Below are positions 15,424 to 23,783 of a stretch of DNA of 33,088 nt, one piece after another. The first letter of the stretch is position 1. Every line of letters starts with the position of its first letter. The stretch comes from Clostridiales bacterium (lineage in GTDB: Bacteria > Bacillota > Clostridia > Lachnospirales > Lachnospiraceae): positions 1-33,088 of the forward strand of contig JAHZHF010000004.1 of assembly GCA_019420405.1 (NCBI GenBank). Reading direction: 5' to 3'. The position numbers and the translations under genes were made by a program. The notes beneath the pieces were generated by a model. It was given only the letters and a program-made list of their open reading frames with translations. It had not been told where the DNA came from and did no database searches.

Positions 15424-16341
15424 ATGCTTAGTACCATTATTCCTATTATTTTACTGATTGTACTTGGTATGTATTGTAAGGCAAAGCAGGTATTTACGGG
15501 AAACGGTGCTGAGGCTTTAAAAAATGTATCCGTTAAATTTCTGTGGCCGCTGGTATTGTTTTATGCTTTTTTCACCGCAGAATATGATTATAGAACAGTT
15601 TTCTATGCGGCCACAGTTTTTATTCTTCTGACTTGTACATTTTTTATAACACGTCAATTTTTCAGGAAGAGAGTACATTCCCATCCGTTGTTGCTTCCCT
15701 ATCTGACCGTGGGTTCAGAAATAGGCATGCTGGGCTACTCTTTGTATATTCTGCTTTTCGGTTCGGAAAATGTGTTCCGGCTTGCTCTGTTTGACGTAGG
15801 ACATGCACTGTTTATTTTTCCTGTTTATCTTGGGATGCTGAATGCGGAACAGGGGGAAGGGGATTTTAAAAAGTCCATTATCGATATGTTGAAATCGCCT
15901 TTGATTATTATGCTGGCGGCGGGGCTTGTCCTTGGACTTACCGGCGTGAGCACATGGATAATGGGCGGCCCTGCCGCGGATGTGATCAACAGGGTCTATG
16001 ATCTGTCCACATCTGCAAATATCGTTCTGATGCTGATTTCCATGGGATACAGCCTCTCTTTCTCCAGAAAACAGATTGTTGACTGTTTGGGCTTCATTGC
16101 CGCGAGGATAGCGGCCATGGCTGTCTGTACCTGTATCGGCCTGCTGTTTATATACAGCACGATCGGCCTGGATCTGTACACTGCCTGTGCACTGATTCTG
16201 ACATTCAGCCTGCCGCCTGTATATATGCTTTCCGTATATATCAAGGACAGAAATGAAAATGAGTTTTCTGCAACAATGACATCTATCTATACAATTATTA
16301 CGATTATAGTATTTATGGTTATGACAATCATTGTGAAATAG
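15424..16341 (+). CDS. AEC (auxin efflux carrier) family transporter
   Basis: Integral membrane carrier of 305 aa with about ten hydrophobic helices, matching the AEC family (Mem_trans): helix 1 LSTIIPIILLIVLGMYCK and a first-half segment KNVSVKFLWPLVLFYAFF. Family members in bacteria move malate, malonate and other organic acids. It is a second transporter in a cluster that already has an ABC importer, so export of an acidic end product, or import of an oxidised form of the substrate, is plausible. GAGGATA lies just before the ATG. Confidence 0.85.
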   Translation: MLSTIIPIILLIVLGMYCKAKQVFTGNGAEALKNVSVKFLWPLVLFYAFFTAEYDYRTVFYAATVFILLTCTFFITRQFFRKRVHSHPLLLPYLTVGSEIGMLGYSLYILLFGSENVFRLALFDVGHALFIFPVYLGMLNAEQGEGDFKKSIIDMLKSPLIIMLAAGLVLGLTGVSTWIMGGPAADVINRVYDLSTSANIVLMLISMGYSLSFSRKQIVDCLGFIAARIAAMAVCTCIGLLFIYSTIGLDLYTACALILTFSLPPVYMLSVYIKDRNENEFSATMTSIYTIITIIVFMVMTIIVK

Positions 16342-16361
16342 AATCGGAAAGGAAGGAGAAA

Positions 16362-17189
16362 ATGAAAAATTTAAAAGCTTTATCATATAAACTCCGTGAA
16401 GATGCCGTTAATATTATCATGGCCGGGGGCGGCGGGCATATTGGCGGGGATATGAGCGTCATGGATATTCTGATGGAACTTTATCTGCGGGAAATGAATT
16501 TTACGCCTGATAATCAGGACAAAACAGACCGGGATCATTTCCTGCTCAGCAAAGGACATGCGATGGAGGCCTATTATGCGGTCCTGTGTGAGGCCGGTTT
16601 CCTTGACCTTAAGGAAGTGACGGAACAGTTTTCAAAGTTTGGCTCGAAATATATCGGACATCCCAATAATCATCTGCCGGGAATCGAGATGAACTCAGGC
16701 TCCCTGGGACACGGCCTGTCTGATGCCGTCGGCATGGCGCTGGCGGGAAAGATGGACCGGAAAGATTACCGGGTTTATGTAGTGATCGGAGACGGAGAGC
16801 TTGCGGAAGGATCTGTGTGGGAAGGATTTATGGCAGCAGGCCATTATAAGCTGGATAACCTCTGTGCCGTGATAGATTTTAATAATCTGCAGATATCCGG
16901 GACGCTCGACGAGGTTATGACCCACAGGAATATTGCGAAGCAGGCCGAAAGCTTCGAGTGGAATGTTATCGAGACGGACGGGCATGATTTTGAAAAGCTT
17001 CATGAAGCTTTTCAAAAGGCGCGGGAAATGAAAGGAAAACCGACCTGTATTATCGCTCATACGATTAAAGGGTACGGGGCTTCAATTATGGAAAACAAAG
17101 CTTCATGGCATCATCATCTTCCGGATGAGAAAGAATACCAGTGCATTATGAAAGAACTGGAAGAGAGAAAGGAGGCAACCGGATTATGA
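16362..17189 (+). CDS. Transketolase, N-terminal (TPP-binding) subunit
   Basis: N-terminal half of a split transketolase, 275 aa. It binds the thiamine diphosphate pyrophosphate and metal: GGHIGGDMS near residue 25, LLSKGHA near 62, GDGELAEGSVWEGF followed by the Asn pair in IDFNN. Together with the next gene it forms one enzyme that moves a two-carbon ketol unit between a ketose phosphate and an aldose. The stop overlaps the start of the C-terminal subunit gene (ATGA, 17186-17189), so the two are translationally coupled. A dedicated copy inside a sugar cluster suggests a special ketose phosphate donor rather than housekeeping pentose phosphate work. Confidence 0.95.
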   Translation: MKNLKALSYKLREDAVNIIMAGGGGHIGGDMSVMDILMELYLREMNFTPDNQDKTDRDHFLLSKGHAMEAYYAVLCEAGFLDLKEVTEQFSKFGSKYIGHPNNHLPGIEMNSGSLGHGLSDAVGMALAGKMDRKDYRVYVVIGDGELAEGSVWEGFMAAGHYKLDNLCAVIDFNNLQISGTLDEVMTHRNIAKQAESFEWNVIETDGHDFEKLHEAFQKAREMKGKPTCIIAHTIKGYGASIMENKASWHHHLPDEKEYQCIMKELEERKEATGL

Positions 17190-18133
17190 ATAAGATTACA
17201 AACCGAAAAGTAATATGCGACGTTCTTCTGGAACACGCTGAAACAGATAAAGACCTGGTTGTACTGTGCAGTGATTCAAGAGGCTCTGCCTCTTTAACCC
17301 CCTTTTTTGATACATATCCGGAGCAGAGCGTGGAGGTCGGGATTGCCGAGCAAAATCTTGTAAGTATAGCGGCAGGACTTGCGGCAGTGGGCAAGAAGCC
17401 GTATGCGGCATCTCCGGCAAGCTTTCTTACGACGCGCAGCTATGAACAGTGCAAGGTTGACTGCGCATATTCTGATACGAACGTCAAACTGATCGGAATC
17501 TCGGGCGGAATCAGTTATGGAGCACTGGGAATGAGCCATCATTCTGCACAGGATATTGCAGCTATGAGCGCGATTCCGAATATGAGGGTATATCTTCCGA
17601 GCGACCGTTTTCAGACAAGAAAATTATTCGAAGCACTGCTTGCTGATGAGAAATGTGCCTATATTCGTGTGGGAAGAAATGCAGTAGAGGATGTATACAC
17701 AGAGGATGACTGCCCGTTTGTTATGAATCAGGCGGTCTGGGTGACAGATAACGCTGATGAGAAAGTGGACGCTGCGGTTATTGCCTGTGGGGAACTGGTA
17801 GTACAGGCAAAAGAGGCGGCCGCGCTTCTGAAAGAGAAAGGAATATCAGTATCAGTAATTGATATGTACTGCGTGAAGCCTCTGGATGAAGCGGCAGTAG
17901 TAAAGGCGGCGGAAAATGCGAAGATTGTAGTGACCGCTGAGGAACATTCGCCGTTTGGCGGCCTGGGATCGATGGTGTCGCAGGTTGTGGGGCGCAGCTG
18001 CCCGAAGCAGGTCTATAACATAGCTTTGCCGGATGCGCCTGTCATTACCGGAAAAAGCGCGGAAGTGTTCCGGTATTACAAGATGGATGCGGAGGGAATC
18101 GCAGCGCGTATTTCCGAGTGGCTGGGAAAATAA
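17186..18133 (+). CDS. Transketolase, C-terminal subunit
   Basis: Pyrimidine-binding and C-terminal domains of the split transketolase, 315 aa. The pyrimidine domain shows the catalytic Glu motif VEVGIAEQNLVSIAAGLA and the loop ISYGALGMSHHSAQDIAAM; the C-terminal domain has VVTAEEHSPFGGLGSMV. ATG at 17186 has AGGAGG about ten bases upstream. Four-base overlap with the N-terminal subunit. The same two-gene form is used by apulose-4-phosphate and sulfofructose transketolases in other bacteria, as well as by ordinary ones, so the form alone does not fix the substrate. Confidence 0.95.
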   Translation: MNKITNRKVICDVLLEHAETDKDLVVLCSDSRGSASLTPFFDTYPEQSVEVGIAEQNLVSIAAGLAAVGKKPYAASPASFLTTRSYEQCKVDCAYSDTNVKLIGISGGISYGALGMSHHSAQDIAAMSAIPNMRVYLPSDRFQTRKLFEALLADEKCAYIRVGRNAVEDVYTEDDCPFVMNQAVWVTDNADEKVDAAVIACGELVVQAKEAAALLKEKGISVSVIDMYCVKPLDEAAVVKAAENAKIVVTAEEHSPFGGLGSMVSQVVGRSCPKQVYNIALPDAPVITGKSAEVFRYYKMDAEGIAARISEWLGK

Positions 18134-18162
18134 AAGTTTGTGTGAAAGTATGAGGTGAATTT

Positions 18163-19353
18163 ATGGGCAGTATAATACGTGAGACATTTGAAAAAAACGG
18201 CGGTATTCTGAGGATGATTCCGAATTTTATTCCCGTTTCGTTCGGAGTTCCCGGCAGGAGATTAAAGATACATCCGAATGATTATTTAAAGTTCGGCGCG
18301 GATTCAGGGATGATCATGGAAAGATGGTTCTGCGCGGTGAATCCGTCCAGGAAGAAAAACCCGAAAAATCCGAATCAGGGGCTCAGCTATGTGCTGGCTG
18401 ATGACGGATCGAAGTTCCTTCTCAGAGATGCTATATTGGAATTAAAGGAGGAAATCATAGGGAAACAGCTGCAGGAAAAATATGGAATGATGCCGGTTTA
18501 CTCGAAGATATTTGACTATGAGACTCCGCTGTATTTCCATTTCCATCCGGATAATGAGGTGGCCGGAAGAGTAGGGTGCCAGGCAAAACCGGAGTGCTAC
18601 TATTTCCCGCCGCAGCTGAATAATTATGAAGGACGGCGGCCGTCAACTTATATCGGATTTAACTCTGATGTGACAAAAGAACAGGTCCGCTCCTGTATAG
18701 AACATTTTGGCGATTATGATACGCACATTACACATCTTTCGCGGGCGTTTGACCTTGAAATCGGTACAGGCTGGTATGTACCTGCCGGAGTGATACACGC
18801 TCCGGGATCTCTGCTTACATATGAGCCCCAGTGGTGCACAGATCTGAACTGCGTTCTGGAAAATGTTGTCTGCGGTGAAATATTTGACGAGTCCTATATG
18901 CTGGATATCGTTCCTGATGATGTGGAAAACAAGGTGGATTACATTATGGACGCGATTGACTGGGATACCAATTTTGATCCTGATTTCAAGGAGCATTATT
19001 TCAGGCCGCCGTTTGAACTTCCCAAAGTGCAGGAAGGGCTGACTGAGAAATGGGTCTGCTACGGCAATGAATATATTACGGCAAAAGAAGTAACGGTTGC
19101 CCCGGACAGTGAGGCTGTGCTGAAAGATAAGGCTGCTTACGGCTGCTTTATCGTACAGGGCTTCGGAAAGTTCGGTGCATATGACGCGGAAGCCGTCAAC
19201 ATGATGAGAGTAGGAGATCTGACCGCAGACGAGTACTTTGTAAGCAAAGACCGGGCAAATGAGGGCGTTCGCATTGTGAATAAAAGTAAAGTTGAGCCGC
19301 TTGTTCTTTTACAGCATTTTGGCCCGGATAATATCGTATACAAGGAGAAATAG
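18163..19353 (+). CDS. Phosphomannose-isomerase-like cupin (predicted sugar isomerase)
   Basis: A 396-aa double-cupin protein resembling class I mannose-6-phosphate isomerases. Three metal-site elements can be matched: HFHPDNE (QVHPDD in PMI), KPECYYF (KTEAWYI-type) and GVIHAPGS (GTIHAIG-type), in the right order and spacing. The surrounding sequence is otherwise distant from manA, and the N-terminal ~60 residues (IPVSFGVPGRRLKIHPNDY) look particular to this group. It sits directly before the FGGY kinase (stop at 19353, kinase ATG at 19354), so an aldose-to-ketose isomerisation ahead of phosphorylation is the natural reading. GAGGTGA precedes the ATG. Confidence 0.78.
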   Translation: MGSIIRETFEKNGGILRMIPNFIPVSFGVPGRRLKIHPNDYLKFGADSGMIMERWFCAVNPSRKKNPKNPNQGLSYVLADDGSKFLLRDAILELKEEIIGKQLQEKYGMMPVYSKIFDYETPLYFHFHPDNEVAGRVGCQAKPECYYFPPQLNNYEGRRPSTYIGFNSDVTKEQVRSCIEHFGDYDTHITHLSRAFDLEIGTGWYVPAGVIHAPGSLLTYEPQWCTDLNCVLENVVCGEIFDESYMLDIVPDDVENKVDYIMDAIDWDTNFDPDFKEHYFRPPFELPKVQEGLTEKWVCYGNEYITAKEVTVAPDSEAVLKDKAAYGCFIVQGFGKFGAYDAEAVNMMRVGDLTADEYFVSKDRANEGVRIVNKSKVEPLVLLQHFGPDNIVYKEK

Positions 19354-20829
19354 ATGGAGCGTTATATATTAGCAGTCGACCAGAGCACCCAGGGAACGAA
19401 AGCACTGCTGTTTAACCGCTTCGGTGAGCTGGTGGGCCGGTGTGACCGCGCTCACCGGCAGATTATAAATGAAAAAGGCTGGGTGTCTCATGATGCGGAG
19501 GAAATCTACAGAAACCTGATCCTCTGTGTGCAGGATGTTGTCAGGAAAGCAAAGATAAAAAAATCAGATATTGTCTGTATGGGAATCAGCAACCAAAGGG
19601 AAACAGCGCTTACGTGGGATAAGAAAACAGGCATTCCTGTCGGAGAAGCTGTTGTATGGCAGTGTTCCAGAGCGAAAGATATCTGTGAGGAAATTGAGGC
19701 CCGGGGAGAGGGCGGGTTGATACGGGAAAAAACAGGAATCCCTGTTTCACCCTATTTCCCGGCTGCGAAATTAAGATGGATTCTGGAAAATAATCCGGAG
19801 GCGGGACAGAAAGCAAAAAATCATCAGCTGTGCATGGGAACCGTGGACTCTTATCTGATATACCGTCTGACAGGCGGGAAAAGTTATAAGACAGACTATT
19901 CTAATGCATCCAGGACACAGCTTTTCAATATCAGAGAACTTATGTGGGATAAAGACATGTGCCGCATCTTTCATATCCCGGAAGAGGATCTTCCGGAAGT
20001 CTGTGATTCGGACTCCGTGTTTGGCCTGACAGATCTGGAAGGCTATCTGGACAGCCCGGTTTCGATCCATGCAGTCCTGGGAGATTCGCATGGGGCGCTG
20101 TTCGGCCAGGGTTGCCTCCGCCAGGGCATGTGTAAGGCCACATACGGGACAGGAACGTCTGTTATGCTGAATATCGGGGAAAAACCGATGCTGAGTACAC
20201 ACGGCCTGGTGACATCTCTGGCATGGAAAGTGCGGGGAAAGGTGCAGTATGTGATGGAAGGAAATATTAATTATACCGGCGCGACAATCACCTGGCTCAA
20301 GGACAGTGTGAATCTGCTGTCATCTTCCGCAGAATCAGAAAAGCTGGCAGAAGCGGCGTCGAAAGAAGATACTACTTATCTTGTTCCTGCATTCTCAGGG
20401 CTGGGAGCGCCTTATTGGAAGAATGATGCAAAGGCAGTCATCTGTGGGATGACCCGTCTGACAGGAAAAGCGGAAATTGTCCGTGCAGGCTTGGAGAGTA
20501 TTGCCTACCAGATAACGGATGTGATACGGGCAATGGAAGTAGACTGTAAAATGAAGCTTTCGGAACTCAGAATAGATGGCGGAGCAGCGAAAAACGGGTA
20601 TCTCGTTCAATTTCAAAGTGATATTTTAAACAGTGACGTGCTGCTTCCGGACGCAGAGGAACTCTCGGGAATAGGAGCGGCATATCTGGCCGGGATTTCT
20701 TCAGGATATTATAACGATGATGTATTTCAAGTCCTGCGTTATAAAAAATATATGTCGCATATGGAAAATGAAGTGAGAGAAGAAAAGTATGCCGGCTGGA
20801 CGGAAGCGGTAAAAAGAAGCAGAATATAA
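19354..20829 (+). CDS. FGGY carbohydrate kinase, glycerol-kinase-like
   Basis: ATP-dependent kinase of the FGGY family, 491 aa, complete. The N-domain has DQSTQGTKALLF and ISNQRETALTWD; the middle has KTDYSNASRTQLFNI; the C-domain has YGTGTSVMLN, LVPAFSGLGAPYW and LRIDGGAAKN. The overall pattern is closest to glycerol kinase, including the NQRET and Y-F substrate-loop residues, but the second Asp-Gln substrate pair of GlpK (GDQQAALFGQ) reads GDSHGALFGQ here, suggesting a different polyol or ketose. It begins the base after the cupin stop; AAGGAG lies just upstream. Last gene of the cluster. Expected product: a ketose phosphate for the transketolase. Confidence 0.9.
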   Translation: MERYILAVDQSTQGTKALLFNRFGELVGRCDRAHRQIINEKGWVSHDAEEIYRNLILCVQDVVRKAKIKKSDIVCMGISNQRETALTWDKKTGIPVGEAVVWQCSRAKDICEEIEARGEGGLIREKTGIPVSPYFPAAKLRWILENNPEAGQKAKNHQLCMGTVDSYLIYRLTGGKSYKTDYSNASRTQLFNIRELMWDKDMCRIFHIPEEDLPEVCDSDSVFGLTDLEGYLDSPVSIHAVLGDSHGALFGQGCLRQGMCKATYGTGTSVMLNIGEKPMLSTHGLVTSLAWKVRGKVQYVMEGNINYTGATITWLKDSVNLLSSSAESEKLAEAASKEDTTYLVPAFSGLGAPYWKNDAKAVICGMTRLTGKAEIVRAGLESIAYQITDVIRAMEVDCKMKLSELRIDGGAAKNGYLVQFQSDILNSDVLLPDAEELSGIGAAYLAGISSGYYNDDVFQVLRYKKYMSHMENEVREEKYAGWTEAVKRSRI

Positions 20830-20858
20830 GGCAGGATATACCGGACAAAATCCCCTAT

Positions 20859-20887
20859 ACCGGCATCATCTGAGACATGATGCCGGT
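20859..20887 (+). terminator. Strong hairpin at the end of the sugar cluster
   Basis: ACCGGCATCAT (20859-20869) and ATGATGCCGGT (20877-20887) form a perfect 11-bp stem with a 7-base loop, 29 bases after the kinase stop. The following GCTTACTTC is only partly T-rich, so it is an imperfect intrinsic terminator or a 3'-end-protecting hairpin. Confidence 0.65.
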
Positions 20888-21066
20888 GCTTACTTCAGCA
20901 GCTATTTTCGTGGCGGTAATGTTGGCGATATTGTCTCGAACCCTTGTGCACCTCCGGGTACATATATGGCATTACAACAAATCCTTCTTTGCCAGGATCT
21001 CTATGGCGCGGGCTGAATTGTTACTTCTTTGGTTACTTCTTTCTCTTTCATTTTTACAACTTCCTA

Positions 21067-21095
21067 TTGACTTTTATGCTCTGATGCTGTATCGT
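21067..21095 (+). promoter_or_regulatory. Promoter of the metK leader
   Basis: TTGACT (21067-21072) and TATCGT (21090-21095) are spaced 17 bases apart, with the expected start near 21102 and the riboswitch beginning at 21130. Between the kinase and this promoter (20888-21066) I see no gene I would support. Confidence 0.6.
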
Positions 21096-21129
21096 CTGTT
21101 TGTAAACAGAAAATAAATAATCAGACTTT

Positions 21130-21228
21130 CTCTTATTCAGAGCAGTGGAGATACAAAGGATCTGTGAAGCTGCGGCAACCCCTTATTAAGGAAGGTGCCA
21201 ACCTGAGCGAGCAATCGAACAATAAGAG
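21130..21228 (+). ncRNA. SAM-I (S-box) riboswitch aptamer
   Basis: Closing stem P1 is CTCTTATT (21130-21137) with AATAAGAG (21221-21228), a perfect 8-bp pairing. Between them lie the conserved S-box elements: AGAGCAGTGGAG after P1, GTGAAGCTGCGGCAACC, and AAGGTGCCAACCTGAGCGAG. It senses S-adenosylmethionine and switches transcription of metK directly downstream. Confidence 0.95.
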
Positions 21229-21274
21229 GATTGTTACCATAAACAACAGTCCGCTTATGCGGGCTTTATTTTTT
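21222..21274 (+). terminator. SAM riboswitch expression platform (terminator/antiterminator)
   Basis: Terminator: AGTCCGC (21248-21254), loop TTAT, GCGGGCT (21259-21265), followed by TTATTTTTT. Alternative antiterminator: ATAAG (21222-21226) with CTTAT (21254-21258) plus TTGTT with AACAA between them. The antiterminator uses the 3' strand of aptamer stem P1, so SAM binding frees the terminator: an OFF switch. Confidence 0.85.
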
Positions 21275-21346
21275 GGCAGAAGGAATGATCCCGAAGGAGA
21301 AAGTTGTACGCCAGGCCGTGGAAGGCGCGGCAGGAAAGGAGAACGA

Positions 21347-22534
21347 ATGGAAAAATTATTATTTACATCAGAATCGGTTACAGAGGGACACCCGGATAAG
21401 ATGTGCGATCAGATCTCAGACGCGATTCTGGATGCGCTGATGGAGCAGGATCCGATGAGCCGTGTGGCGTGTGAGACATGCTGTACCACAGGTATGGTTA
21501 TGGTAATGGGCGAGATTACTACGAAAGCATATGTGGATATTCCGAAGATTGTGCGCGATACGGTGAGAGAGATCGGATATACACGCGGGAAATACGGATT
21601 TGATGCGGATACATGCGGTGTAATCACAACGATTGACGAACAGTCCGCAGATATCGCGCTGGGAGTGGATAAAGCGCTTGAGGCGAAGGAACATAAGATG
21701 TCGGAAGATGACATTGAAGCGATCGGAGCAGGGGATCAGGGAATGATGTTCGGATATGCGTCAAACGAGACGGAAGAATATATGCCGTATCCGATTGCCA
21801 TGGCGCACAGGCTTGCACGCCGGCTCACAGAGGTGAGAAAAGACGGAACGCTTCCTTATCTCAGGCCGGATGGAAAAACGCAGGTGACAGTGGAGTATGA
21901 TGAGAGTCATATGCCGAAGAGGATTGACGCGGTAGTTCTTTCCACTCAGCATGATCCGGACGTGACGCAGGAGCAGATTCATGCGGACATTAAAAAATGT
22001 GTTTTCGATGAGGTTATTCCGGCAGATATGGTGGATGATAAGACAAAGTTCTTCATCAATCCCACGGGCCGGTTTGTGATCGGCGGACCGCATGGAGACA
22101 GCGGTCTGACCGGGCGTAAGATCATTGTAGATACTTACGGCGGAATGGCCCGCCACGGCGGCGGTGCATTCTCCGGAAAGGACTGTACAAAAGTAGACCG
22201 TTCGGCGGCGTATGCCGCGCGCTATGCGGCGAAGAATATCGTAGCGGCAGGACTTGCGCAGCGGTGTGAGATCCAGCTGTCTTACGCTATCGGAGTTGCA
22301 CAGCCTACGTCAATTTCGGTGGATACATTCGGAACAGGAAAAGTTTCCGACGGAAAGCTGGTTGAGATTATCCGTGAGAACTTTGACCTTCGCCCTGCGG
22401 GGATCATCCGGATGCTGGATCTCCGCAGGCCGATCTATAAGCAGACTGCAGCGTACGGACACTTCGGACGCCCTGATCTGGAACTGCCGTGGGAGAAGCT
22501 GGATAAGGTTGACGCATTGAAAAAATATCTGTAA
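21347..22534 (+). CDS. metK: S-adenosylmethionine synthetase
   Basis: Makes S-adenosylmethionine from methionine and ATP in the cytoplasm; 395 aa, the normal length. Family motifs are clear: LLFTSESVTEGHPDKMCDQ at the N-terminus, GAGDQGMMFGYA in the first third, GGPHGDSGLTGRKIIVDTYGG and the GGGAFSGKDCTKVDRSAAY active-site loop, then DLRPAGIIRMLDLRRPIY near the end. ATG at 21347 follows GAAAGGAG; the frame is open further up but that part is the riboswitch leader. Controlled by the SAM-I riboswitch upstream and closed by a bidirectional terminator. Confidence 0.98.
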   Translation: MEKLLFTSESVTEGHPDKMCDQISDAILDALMEQDPMSRVACETCCTTGMVMVMGEITTKAYVDIPKIVRDTVREIGYTRGKYGFDADTCGVITTIDEQSADIALGVDKALEAKEHKMSEDDIEAIGAGDQGMMFGYASNETEEYMPYPIAMAHRLARRLTEVRKDGTLPYLRPDGKTQVTVEYDESHMPKRIDAVVLSTQHDPDVTQEQIHADIKKCVFDEVIPADMVDDKTKFFINPTGRFVIGGPHGDSGLTGRKIIVDTYGGMARHGGGAFSGKDCTKVDRSAAYAARYAAKNIVAAGLAQRCEIQLSYAIGVAQPTSISVDTFGTGKVSDGKLVEIIRENFDLRPAGIIRMLDLRRPIYKQTAAYGHFGRPDLELPWEKLDKVDALKKYL

Positions 22535-22545
22535 ACAAAGTCGGC

Positions 22546-22582
22546 TGTGGGCGGGGTGAAATTAAATTTCACCCCGCCCACA
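22546..22582. terminator. Bidirectional terminator between metK and the amidohydrolase
   Basis: A near-perfect palindrome: TGTGGGCGGGGTGAAATT (22546-22563) against its complement at 22565-22582. ATCTTTT follows on the plus strand and, on the minus strand, CTTTGTTT, so it can end both metK and the convergent peptide-import operon. Confidence 0.92.
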
Positions 22583-22589
22583 CAATCTT

Positions 22590-23777
22590 TTATTCTGAAA
22601 AGTAATCATAAACGAACTGTACATACGCCGCCATACTGACCGGGAGGCAGTCTTCGTCGATATCGAAGCTCCCATGGTGATGGGGCGCTGTAATTCCCAG
22701 TTTTTCATTACGCGATCCCACGTTCAAGTAGGTTACGGGACATACGGCCTGATATTCTGCGAAATCTTCCGCGCCCAGGCTTAAGGGCTGCTCTGTGACA
22801 TTCCCTTTTCCGAGGATCTTTTCCGAAGCGCTGACGGCGATATCGGTGAGCCGGCTGTCGTTGTAAACAACCTTGGCTGTGGTCTCAAATTCGATCCTGG
22901 CGGTGCAGCGGTATGCGGCGGCCGTGGATTCTGCCATACGGCGGATGGCGGCGCGGTTTACTTCCCTCTGCTCCTCTTCCAGGGTGCGGATGCTGCCTTC
23001 CATATAGGCGTTCTCCGGAAGAATGTTGAAGGCGGTCCCGCTTTGGAGGATGCCGATGGTCATGACTGTGGGCTTTAAAGGATCGCTCTCGCGGCTGATG
23101 ACCGTCTGAAACGTCTGGGCGAGGGCGGAGGCGGCGAGCAGGGCATCCGCTCCGTTCTGGGGCGCGGAGCCGTGGCAGCCCTTCCCGTGGATCCAGATCC
23201 GGAACTTATCGTTGGCGGAGGACATAACTCCTTTGCGGATGGTGGCTGTCCCGGTGGGAAGGGAGCTGGAGACATGGAGGCCGAAGATCCCCTCTACATC
23301 GTCGATGGCGCCGCTTTCTACAACGGAGCGCGCTCCCTGTCCGTTTTCCTCGCCGGGTTGGAAGATCAGTTTCACTACACCGGAGAAATTGCTCCGGTGC
23401 GCGTTCAGATACACGGCGGCTCCGAGAAGGGCGGCCGTGTGGCCATCGTGACCGCAGGCGTGCATGAGGCCGGGGTTCTGGGAACAGTAGGGAGTCTTCC
23501 GGAGTTCATCCATCTCCAAGGCGTCGATATCTCCCCGGAGTCCGATGACATGGCCGGAGGACGAAGAAGTCCCGCCGGACGGCACTTCTCCCCGGACTAC
23601 GGCCACGGTTCCGGTTTCACCGGCAGGGACCCAGGCAATTTGTTTTTCATCCAGATACTTCCGGATCCATGCCGTAGTTTCATATTCCTTCATGCTGGCC
23701 TCGGGATGGCGGTGGAGATACCGCCTTATGCGGATCAGTTCTTCCTTTTCCTGTTTTGCGTCTTCGTAAATGTTCAT
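22590..23777 (-). CDS. M20D family amidohydrolase (aminoacylase / peptidase)
   Basis: Zinc- or manganese-dependent cytoplasmic amidohydrolase, 395 aa, of the M20D group (IAA-amino acid hydrolase / N-acyl amino acid hydrolase-like). Motifs: LHRHPE near residue 22, metal ligands in MHACGHDGHTAALLG, the catalytic Glu pair in IFQPGEENGQGA, GLHVSSSLPTG, and the late His in APHHHGSFDIDED. Residues around 67-75 form a Ser/Gly-rich insert (PSGGTSSSSGH) before the GLRGDIDAL strand. It starts six bases after the DUF1028 stop and is the last gene of the dipeptide-type importer operon, so its substrate is probably an imported N-acyl or peptide compound. Confidence 0.93.
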   Translation of the reverse strand: MNIYEDAKQEKEELIRIRRYLHRHPEASMKEYETTAWIRKYLDEKQIAWVPAGETGTVAVVRGEVPSGGTSSSSGHVIGLRGDIDALEMDELRKTPYCSQNPGLMHACGHDGHTAALLGAAVYLNAHRSNFSGVVKLIFQPGEENGQGARSVVESGAIDDVEGIFGLHVSSSLPTGTATIRKGVMSSANDKFRIWIHGKGCHGSAPQNGADALLAASALAQTFQTVISRESDPLKPTVMTIGILQSGTAFNILPENAYMEGSIRTLEEEQREVNRAAIRRMAESTAAAYRCTARIEFETTAKVVYNDSRLTDIAVSASEKILGKGNVTEQPLSLGAEDFAEYQAVCPVTYLNVGSRNEKLGITAPHHHGSFDIDEDCLPVSMAAYVQFVYDYFSE

Positions 23778-23783
23778 AGCTGT

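Noticed and set aside
20877..21116. Open frame of 79 codons with hydrophobic stretches between the kinase and metK, resembling a small membrane protein
   Set aside because: It begins inside the 11-bp stem of the cluster-end hairpin, has no ribosome site, and its end overlaps the metK promoter at 21067-21095.
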